From: Candidatus Moraniibacteriota bacterium
Lineage (GTDB): Bacteria; Patescibacteriota; Minisyncoccia; CAIUEV01; JAHKAQ01
NCBI GenBank assembly: GCA_014729725.1
Contig: WJJL01000008.1
Span: 1-50,676 of the forward strand
Length of the DNA stretch: 50,676 nucleotides
Direction of reading: 5' to 3'
Positions 45,125 to 50,676 of this stretch are shown here, piece after piece. Below the pieces are notes generated by a model. It was not told the DNA's origin. It did no database searches and worked only from the letters and a program-made list of their open reading frames with translations. The first letter of the stretch is position 1. Each line of letters starts with the position of its first letter. The translations under genes and the position numbers were made by a program.

Positions 45125-45445
45125 ATTTTTCTGTGACCGGCACAATAATGTTAGTAATTTCCTGGAATTGACTTTTTGAAAAATAAGAACCTGTCTCACC
45201 AGTCGCTAATAACAAGGATAAAACAATCTAGTATTCAATTGTTTAAGATTGAATTCATTAATAAGAGAGGGCCCTTTCAAGGGTCCTCTTGCTTTTTAAA
45301 AAAAAATTTAAGATAATACAATTTAATAAACAAAGAAGTTTTCTTTTTTTAAACACTGAAGTTTAGAAAAACTCAAAAAAATAATAAGGAAAAAGGTCAA
45401 TGTTGCTCTTTTCTCTCGACTTTTTTAATTATTAAAAACAAACAA
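45125..45445. other. 321-nt region between the beta-helix gene and amt
   Basis: Contains one strong terminator (45267-45297). Upstream of it lies TTGACTTTTTGAAAAATAAG, which has some likeness to the A-repeat, but not enough to count as a copy. No gene. Confidence 0.5.
45267..45297 (+). terminator. strong terminator after the beta-helix gene
   Basis: GAGGGCCCTT and AAGGGTCCTC form a 10-bp stem with one G-T pair (45267-45288), followed by TTGCTTTTT. It lies about 140 nt after the stop. Confidence 0.88.
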
Positions 45446-46660
45446 ATGTTTGATACAGGCAATACAGCGTTTATGCTGGTGGCAACCAGTTTGGTTATGC
45501 TTATGACCCCTGGCCTGGCTTTTTTTTACGGCGGTCTGGTGTCGAGAAAAAATGTGCTTACCATTATGGCTCAGAGCTTTATCTCCATGGGGGTAACTTC
45601 CGCCCTTTGGTTTATTGTGGGTTATTCACTGTGTTTTAGTGGCGATATTGGAGGGATAATCGGTAATTTAGACATGATGTTTTTAAAGGGGGTGGGGATT
45701 AATGATGTTTTAAGCAAGGACAATAACATACCCTTACTGGTTTTTGTAGCTTATCAGATGATGTTTGCTATAATCACGCCGGCTTTGATTACCGGAGCTT
45801 TCGCTAATAGAATAAGGTTTAAAGCTTACCTTATTTTCTTAATTTCCTGGCTGCTTTTAGTTTATTTTCCGATTTGTCACATGGCTTGGGGAGGTGGTTT
45901 GTTTCAGCAATGGGGAGTTATCGATTTTGCCGGAGGAACGGTAGTTCACTGTACCGCCGGTTTTGCCGCTTTGGCCGCGGTATTTTTTATCGGTAAAAGA
46001 AAAAAGATTGACGGTTATCACAGTGTGCCTTTAGTGGCTTTAGGAACCGCTTTGCTTTGGTTTGGTTGGTATGGTTTTAATGCCGGAAGCGAATTACAGG
46101 TGGATTCTATTACTGGTTTGGCTTTTATTAATACCGATATCGCTGCTTCGATTTCCGGGTTGACTTGGCTTTTAATGGCTTGGTTAAGGAAGAAAAAACC
46201 CAGTTTAATCGGTTATTTAACCGGGGCGGTGGCCGGTTTGGTGGCTATTACTCCGGCAGCCGGATTTGTATCTATTAAAAGCGCCTTTTTAATCGGAATT
46301 GCTTCAGGAGTGGTCTGTTATCTGGCGGTTTTATATAAGGAGAAAAAGGGCTGGGATGACGCTTTGGATGTTTGGGGAGTGCATGGTATAGGAGGCGCGG
46401 TTGGTGTGCTTATGTTGGGTTTATTGGCTTCGACCAAAGTCAATCCCGGGGGAGCAGACGGTTTGTTTTTTGGCGGTGGAGAATTTTTCGTTAAGGAGGT
46501 TCTTTCTCTGGTTATTGCTGCCACTTACGCTTTTATCTTTACTTATTTTATGTTATTTATAATCAGCAAAATCACTAAGGTAAAAACAAGTGAAGCCGAA
46601 GAGGAATTGGGACTTGATGAAAGCATTCATGGAGAAGAAGCTTATAAGGACATAGTTTAA
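45446..46660 (+). CDS. amt: ammonium transporter (Amt/MEP/Rh family)
   Basis: Trimeric channel that takes up ammonium. At 404 aa it has the family pattern: FYGGLVSRKNVLTIMAQSFI, MAWGGGLFQQWGVIDFAGGT, and the twin-histidine pore pair in VVHCTAGFAALAAVF (about 168) and GVHGIGGAVGVLMLG (about 315). Phe of the gate is in MMFAIITPALITGAFANR. Eleven hydrophobic helices are expected. No PII regulator (glnK) follows: the next gene is convergent and a terminator closes this one. Its C-terminus is acidic (EEELGLDESIHGEEAYKD). Confidence 0.95.
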   Translation: MFDTGNTAFMLVATSLVMLMTPGLAFFYGGLVSRKNVLTIMAQSFISMGVTSALWFIVGYSLCFSGDIGGIIGNLDMMFLKGVGINDVLSKDNNIPLLVFVAYQMMFAIITPALITGAFANRIRFKAYLIFLISWLLLVYFPICHMAWGGGLFQQWGVIDFAGGTVVHCTAGFAALAAVFFIGKRKKIDGYHSVPLVALGTALLWFGWYGFNAGSELQVDSITGLAFINTDIAASISGLTWLLMAWLRKKKPSLIGYLTGAVAGLVAITPAAGFVSIKSAFLIGIASGVVCYLAVLYKEKKGWDDALDVWGVHGIGGAVGVLMLGLLASTKVNPGGADGLFFGGGEFFVKEVLSLVIAATYAFIFTYFMLFIISKITKVKTSEAEEELGLDESIHGEEAYKDIV

Positions 46661-46686
46661 CCAAGTTCCACTGATTTTACAAAAAT

Positions 46687-46722
46687 AAAGTAAAAAATCC
46701 CTTTGAAGGGATTTTTTACTTT
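46687..46722. terminator. bidirectional terminator between amt and the nuclease gene
   Basis: A perfect 17-bp inverted repeat (AAAGTAAAAAATCCCTT, TG, then its complement) with A- and T-rich arms and a CCC/GGG core. It lies between two convergent genes and can act in both directions. Confidence 0.85.
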
Positions 46723-46769
46723 AGGCTAATGCTGATCTGGCAGCTTTACAAGATAGATAAGTAACAGTT

Positions 46770-47561
46770 TTATTTACACAAACTATTACAAGCAATTCCG
46801 TCATTGTCGCCGTCTCTTTGTTTACAACCGCATTTTTCCAGCTGAAATTGAGCTTCATCGCAGTTTTGCATCTGAGAACATAATTTAGAGCAATCACAGA
46901 TAAAATTGGAATTGTTTTTAATTTGGTTTGAAGTTTGAGAGGAGCTTGTAGCAGAGTCTTGTTTAGATTGGTCAGAGTTTTGTTTAGCAGCCTGAGTCGT
47001 ATTCCCTTTACATTTATCGCCCCAAAGACCTCTTTTATTTTTTCTGGCTTGCTTTTGAGCGGTTTTAAACTGATTTTGGTATTTATAGGGAATGTTGTAG
47101 GTATATTCGTGGGCAAATCCTTGTTCGATCATAAGTTTATTGTATAAAGTGCCATCTTCTAGGTAAACATATCTTAAAAGTCGATTATATTTATCGCGGT
47201 CCCCTTGGGAAGGATCTTTTTCCAGCCTGACTTTTTTGTTTGCCAAAAGTTCCTTAGCTTTGTTGGATGCTTCTTTGCCAAAGCATTGTACCGGTTTTCT
47301 GGGATCTACGGTTTCCGGAGTGTCTAGGCCGATCATTCTGATTTTTTCCTGCCTGCCTTTAATGTTTACGGTAATTGTATCTCCGTCCACCACTTTTAAA
47401 ACCGGATAAAATTCTTGATTGGTTTTTGGATTTTTAGCGGGAGATGTTTCAGTCGCAACAGGAAAGTCAATGTCTGCGACAAGATTTTTCTGTAGCTTTT
47501 GATCAGAGCAACCAAAAAATAAAGCTATCAAAAAAAATAAACCGATAATTTGTTTTTTCAT
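46770..47561 (-). CDS. exported thermonuclease-like nuclease with Excalibur domain
   Basis: The true start is the ATG at 47561; the longer track start would run through tRNA-Arg. It opens with KKQIIGLFFLIALFFGCSDQ, a lipoprotein-type signal with Cys at residue 18. The staphylococcal nuclease domain follows: VVDGDTITVN, RMIGLDTPETVDP, FGKEASNKAKELL, DKYNRLLRYVYLEDG and KRGLWG; Arg and Glu/Asp catalytic residues are present. After a Gln/Ser-rich linker the C-terminus CGCKQRDGDNDGIACNSLC is the calcium-binding Excalibur domain. An exported DNase/RNase would let the cell feed on nucleic acids. Confidence 0.9.
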   Translation of the reverse strand: MKKQIIGLFFLIALFFGCSDQKLQKNLVADIDFPVATETSPAKNPKTNQEFYPVLKVVDGDTITVNIKGRQEKIRMIGLDTPETVDPRKPVQCFGKEASNKAKELLANKKVRLEKDPSQGDRDKYNRLLRYVYLEDGTLYNKLMIEQGFAHEYTYNIPYKYQNQFKTAQKQARKNKRGLWGDKCKGNTTQAAKQNSDQSKQDSATSSSQTSNQIKNNSNFICDCSKLCSQMQNCDEAQFQLEKCGCKQRDGDNDGIACNSLCK

Positions 47562-47601
47562 TTTTATTTGCTTTAAGATTTCTTTGGTTTTTTTAATTTT
47601 T

Positions 47602-47677
47602 TGGCGCGCCCGGCAGGAGTCGAACCTACAACCCCTTGGTCCGAAGCCAAGTGCTCTATCCATTGAGCTACGGGCGC
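47602..47677 (-). tRNA. tRNA-Arg (anticodon TCG)
   Basis: Acceptor GCGCCCG pairs with CGGGCGC; anticodon stem CTTGG/CCAAG encloses loop CTTCGGA (anticodon TCG, reads CGA); T-arm is GTAGG-TTCGACT-CCTGC. The CCA end is encoded after discriminator G. It lies just upstream of the nuclease gene on the same strand. Confidence 0.95.
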
Positions 47678-48155
47678 GGTTTTGTTTTTAAAATCCTAAA
47701 GGAAGCTTTGAATAATAAATAAACTACTGCGTTTTTAAAAAATGGGAATTTTGCAACACTCTCTTATTCTTCCCGCTTCCCTAAAAGGAAAATATCATTT
47801 TTAAGATAAAAAAACAATTTTTATTTAAATTAAATTTATGTTAAATTATGGTTAAGGCTATCCTAGATTGACCAGTTAAGGCCAACACAGTCAATTATTA
47901 TTTTTATATTTAAAACCAACTCATTAAACCAATTTAAGCCCCTAAATTAAAATTGGGTGATATTTCAACTCCCTTAATTTGTTTGGTGTTTTAAGATAAG
48001 TTAGTTTACCTGGAAAAAATTGGTAAGTTTGGTTTTTTTATAAAATTAAGACGGCTTTTACTAATTTTTTAGGGCAGATTTATTTTGGGATCTGTCTTTT
48101 TAAATAAGTTTGACCCTGTTTTTTGTTTTTAATTGATCAAGATAATTGAATAAAA
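47678..48155 (+). other. structured leader region before the PfkB-ahcY pair
   Basis: A 478-nt gap with no gene. Three possible hairpins are seen: ACCAATTT with AAATTGGG-type partner at about 47930-47960; AGTTTACC with GGTAAGTT at about 48003-48029, followed by GG and seven T; and GGCAGAT with ATCTGTC at 48073-48096, followed by TTTTT. The last two look like terminators in series. Confidence 0.45.
48073..48102 (+). terminator. possible attenuator-like terminator before the PfkB kinase gene
   Basis: GGCAGAT-TTATTTTGGG-ATCTGTC makes a 7-bp stem with one G-T pair followed by TTTTTT. It lies 54 nt before the ATG at 48156, inside the leader rather than after a gene, which is unusual for a simple terminator. 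Confidence 0.5.
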
Positions 48156-49085
48156 ATGAAAAGAGCAATGGTTATCGGTTCTGTAGTTTATGATGAAATT
48201 TTTACCATAGAGGAGGTAATAAAAAATGAAATTCCCTTAAAAAAGGGCAAGATTGAAAATTTGAATTTAATGTTTAACGCCAGAGAAAAAATCAAACGCT
48301 ACGGGGGAGTGGGCGGTAATATCGCTTACGGATTAGCTGTTCAAAATCAAAAACCGCTTTTGCTAAGCGCGGCTGGGCAGGATTTTTTTTACGATTATGG
48401 CCCCTATTTAAAAAAATTGAATGTTGATTTAAGAATAATGAAAGGCCCGAAAAATTCTCATACCGCCACTTTTTATAGCATAAGCGACCAAAACAAAGAG
48501 CAAATCGGCATTTTTCAACCCAATATTTATAAGAAATATGTTGATAAAATAGAGCTTTTGGATTTAGTAGATAAAAAAGAATTAAAAGCGATAAAGGTGG
48601 TGATTTTTTCCCCCGGAACCGGTCCTAGCACCCAAAAACATTTTAAGCAGTTTGCACAATTCGGTAATACTAAAGCCATAAAAATATTGGATCCCGGTCA
48701 ATCTTTATCAACCACTTTTACCAGAGAAATTTTTGAAAAAATACTTCCCGAAACCGATATTCTAATCGGCAATCAAATTGAAATAAATCAAATGAGTTGT
48801 TTGTATAATTTGAATTTAAGAGATATTTTAAATTTAGGCGCTAAATTTATTATTGAAACCAGAGGAATAAAAGGCTCTATGATTTATACTAAAGAAAAAG
48901 CTTATCCAATCCCCGCTTATCCGGCTAAGAAATTCAAAGAAGCAACCGGAGCCGGGGATGCTTTTAGGGCCGGCTTGATAAAAGCGCTTTTGGCGGGTCA
49001 GGATATTAAAGATTCAGCTTTGCTGGGAGCCAAAGTTGCAGCCAAAAGTGTGGAATTTATAGGAGCGCAGGGTTATAAATTTTAA
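48156..49085 (+). CDS. PfkB family sugar/nucleoside kinase, probable adenosine kinase
   Basis: Ribokinase-fold enzyme of 309 aa. N-terminal AMVIGSVVYDEIF and the GG motif GGVGGNIAYGLAVQ form the substrate lid region; the C-terminal ATGAGDAFRAGLIKALLAGQ carries the anion hole and the catalytic Asp (GAGD). Substrate is not fixed by the fold: the neighbouring ahcY, which yields adenosine, makes adenosine kinase the best guess. It is 9 nt upstream of ahcY, so cotranscribed. Ribokinase or fructokinase activity cannot be excluded. Confidence 0.82.
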   Translation: MKRAMVIGSVVYDEIFTIEEVIKNEIPLKKGKIENLNLMFNAREKIKRYGGVGGNIAYGLAVQNQKPLLLSAAGQDFFYDYGPYLKKLNVDLRIMKGPKNSHTATFYSISDQNKEQIGIFQPNIYKKYVDKIELLDLVDKKELKAIKVVIFSPGTGPSTQKHFKQFAQFGNTKAIKILDPGQSLSTTFTREIFEKILPETDILIGNQIEINQMSCLYNLNLRDILNLGAKFIIETRGIKGSMIYTKEKAYPIPAYPAKKFKEATGAGDAFRAGLIKALLAGQDIKDSALLGAKVAAKSVEFIGAQGYKF

Positions 49086-49094
49086 AAATCAAAC

Positions 49095-50504
49095 ATGAAA
49101 AAAAAGGATTATAAAATCAAAGACCTTAGTTTAGCCGGATTCGGAAGAAAGGAGATTGATCTGGCTGAAAAGGAAATGCCCGGGTTAATGGCAATTAGAA
49201 AAAAATATAAAAGCAAAAAACCTCTTAAAAACGCTCGCATCACCGGTTCTTTGCATATGACTATTCAAACGGCGGTTTTAATAGAAACTTTGAAAGAGTT
49301 GGGAGCCCAGGTTAGGTGGTCGAGTTGTAACATATTTTCCACTCAGGATCACGCAGCAGCAGCCATGGTAGATAAAAATGTCCCTGTTTTTGCCTGGAAA
49401 GGGCAAAATCTAAGACAGTATTGGTGGTGTTTAAAAAAGGCTTTTGAATTTGAAAAAGGGAAAGGACCTAATTTAATTGTCGATGATGGAGGAGATGCTA
49501 CTTTGATGGTGCACAAAGGGGTTGAAATTGAAAAAAATCCCGAAATTTTAAAAACCGATATTTCCGCAGAAAGCCAGGATTATCAGGAATTAATAAGAAT
49601 TTTAAAAAAAACCTACCAACAAGATAAAAATTATTGGACAAAAATAGCAAGTGAAATTTACGGAGTTTCCGAGGAAACCACTACCGGCGTTGGAAGACTC
49701 TATCAACTTCATAAAAAGGGGAAATTGCTATTCCCGGCCATTAATGTTAATGATTCGGTCACTAAATCCAAATTTGACAATCTTTATGGCTGTAGAGAAA
49801 GTTTGGCTGACGGTATAAAAAGAGCCACTGATATTATGATAGCCGGTAAAGTATCGGTTGTATGCGGTTATGGTGATGTTGGTAAAGGCTCGGCTCAATC
49901 TATGAGGGGTTTTGGTTCCAGGGTGGTTGTTACTGAAATTGATCCGATAAACGCCCTGCAAGCCGCAATGGAGGGCTATGAGGTCAAAACGGTTGAGGAT
50001 AGTTTAAAAATTGCCGACATCTACATTACGGCAACCGGAAACAAAGATGTAATTACTTTGGAACATATGCAAAAGATGAAGGATGGATCTATTGTTTGTA
50101 ATATTGGGCATTTTGATAATGAAATTCAAGTTGATGAATTGAATAATTTTCCCAAAATTAAAAAGATAAATATTAAACCTCAGGTGGACAGATATATTTT
50201 TCCTGATGGGCATTCCATAATTCTTTTAGCCGAAGGCAGATTGGTTAATCTTGGCTGTGCCACCGGGCATCCTTCTTTTGTGATGAGCAATTCTTTTTCC
50301 AATCAGGTTTTAGCTCAAATGGATCTTTGGCAGCGCTCAAAAGAGCCGGGAGTTTATTTTTTGAGTAAAAAATTGGATGAAGAGGTGGCCCGTTACCACT
50401 TACCTTCTTTAGGGGTTAAGTTAACAGCTCTTACTAAAAATCAGGCTGATTATTTAGGTGTTCCTATCAAGGGTCCTTATAAATCCAGTCATTATCGTTA
50501 TTAA
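49095..50504 (+). CDS. ahcY: adenosylhomocysteinase (S-adenosylhomocysteine hydrolase)
   Basis: Splits S-adenosylhomocysteine into homocysteine and adenosine with bound NAD. Substrate and catalytic stretches: [51 protein letters not shown], and [20 protein letters not shown] (with the Lys and Asp of the active site); NAD site [21 protein letters not shown]-terminal NAD-closing residues are at [12 protein letters not shown], the usual KxxHYRY ending. At 469 aa it is normal. It would remove product inhibition of methyltransferases; the upstream kinase could remove the adenosine. Confidence 0.96.
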   Translation: MKKKDYKIKDLSLAGFGRKEIDLAEKEMPGLMAIRKKYKSKKPLKNARITGSLHMTIQTAVLIETLKELGAQVRWSSCNIFSTQDHAAAAMVDKNVPVFAWKGQNLRQYWWCLKKAFEFEKGKGPNLIVDDGGDATLMVHKGVEIEKNPEILKTDISAESQDYQELIRILKKTYQQDKNYWTKIASEIYGVSEETTTGVGRLYQLHKKGKLLFPAINVNDSVTKSKFDNLYGCRESLADGIKRATDIMIAGKVSVVCGYGDVGKGSAQSMRGFGSRVVVTEIDPINALQAAMEGYEVKTVEDSLKIADIYITATGNKDVITLEHMQKMKDGSIVCNIGHFDNEIQVDELNNFPKIKKINIKPQVDRYIFPDGHSIILLAEGRLVNLGCATGHPSFVMSNSFSNQVLAQMDLWQRSKEPGVYFLSKKLDEEVARYHLPSLGVKLTALTKNQADYLGVPIKGPYKSSHYRY

Positions 50505-50528
50505 TTCTTAAATTTTTAGCTTAAATCA

Positions 50529-50676
50529 ATGTCAGAAAATAATTTGGAGAAATTTTTAGAAGGAAGACATAAAAAAATTCCTAATTTTAAGGAGAAATTA
50601 GCAGCAGGGATATATATTTTTATTTATTTAGATGATGGGGTAACAAGACAAATATTTAGACATAAATTAAAAAAAA
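50529..50676 (+). CDS. 5' part of an unknown gene, cut by the right edge
   Basis: An ATG at 50529 opens a frame that runs to the window end (49 codons): MSENNLEKFLEGRHKKIPNF, then a mixed strand-like stretch AGIYIFIYLDDGVTRQIF. No family recognised. It begins 24 nt after the ahcY stop and may belong to that operon; no Shine-Dalgarno is seen. With so little sequence, it could be a chance frame. Confidence 0.4.
   Translation, partial: MSENNLEKFLEGRHKKIPNFKEKLAAGIYIFIYLDDGVTRQIFRHKLKK

Noticed and set aside
47562-47663. Upstream extension of the nuclease ORF (start at 47663)
   Set aside because: The extra 34 residues are translated from tRNA-Arg and its spacer; the internal Met at 47561 begins a good lipoprotein signal.
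47880-48155. Known SAH or SAM riboswitch before the PfkB-ahcY genes
   Set aside because: I could not match the conserved core of these riboswitches by eye; only generic hairpins are visible, so no named riboswitch is called.

Overview
The window looks like a piece of a small, AT-rich genome of a Patescibacteria (Candidate Phyla Radiation) bacterium. This is inferred from several traits together: short or minimal versions of house-keeping proteins (a 400-aa UvrC-like protein without its C-terminal helix-hairpin-helix region, a 195-aa EF-Ts), almost no Shine-Dalgarno sequences, a beta-barrel protein type I associate with this radiation, and many glycosyltransferases and surface proteins beside few metabolic genes. 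The genetic code is standard: TGA ends real genes (lepA, galU, ftsZ) and release factor 2 (prfB) is present, so this is not the UGA-glycine lineage. Assignment below phylum level (possibly an ABY1-like or Parcubacteria-like group) is a guess.

Layout. 1-8.5 kb: a surface SBBP-type beta-propeller protein cut by the window edge, then sugar-nucleotide and envelope polysaccharide genes (galU, a mannose-1-phosphate guanylyltransferase, a GT2 glycosyltransferase, an O-antigen ligase/polymerase-like membrane protein, an MJ1255-like glycosyltransferase) with tRNA-Ser and uvrC among them. 8.5-23.7 kb: groES behind a CIRCE operator, then a long plus-strand block of translation and cell-cycle genes: lepA, prfB, ftsE-ftsX, a TPR protein, tRNA-Thr, rpsB, tsf, gyrB, hsp20, a VanW protein and a GT39 glycosyltransferase. 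23.7-32.2 kb: a minus-strand block with ftsA, ftsZ-guaA (overlapping ATGA), dxr, rpsU-yqeY-ybeY-tRNA-Ile, a small membrane protein and a UlaG-like metallo-hydrolase. 32.5-46.7 kb: plus strand again: a tandem beta-barrel protein and GtrA; smpB-ssrA(tmRNA)-infC-rpmI-rplT; a membrane-anchored unknown; mreB; a GT4 glycosyltransferase; greA; an archaeal-type UMP kinase; a 74-aa membrane protein; a second galU; an RluA-type pseudouridine synthase; a secreted beta-helix protein; and an ammonium transporter. 46.7-50.7 kb: an exported nuclease with an Excalibur domain (minus), tRNA-Arg, then a PfkB kinase (probable adenosine kinase) with ahcY, and an open reading frame cut by the right edge.

How the genes fit together. 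The sugar-nucleotide enzymes (two GalU, one GMP) feed a lipid-linked envelope polysaccharide pathway (GT2, GT4, GT39, MJ1255-like GT, Wzy/WaaL-like protein, GtrA). Division and shape are covered by FtsA, FtsZ, FtsE/X and MreB. The exported nuclease, the Amt transporter and the AhcY/kinase pair suggest scavenging of nucleotides and nitrogen and recycling of S-adenosylhomocysteine.

The most interesting signals are: (1) rpsU (ribosomal protein bS21) has a perfect AGGAGGTG Shine-Dalgarno, while nearly every other gene has none, which is the arrangement tied to bS21 autoregulation in Bacteroidia; (2) at least two families of short intergenic repeats, including a 27-bp near-perfect inverted pair; (3) an unusual tmRNA tag ending in TATA, in a tight smpB-ssrA-infC cluster; (4) a ybeY stop codon that lies inside the downstream tRNA-Ile gene; (5) a structured leader before the PfkB kinase-ahcY pair. 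All calls come from reading sequence and the supplied ORF track only; no database search was run.
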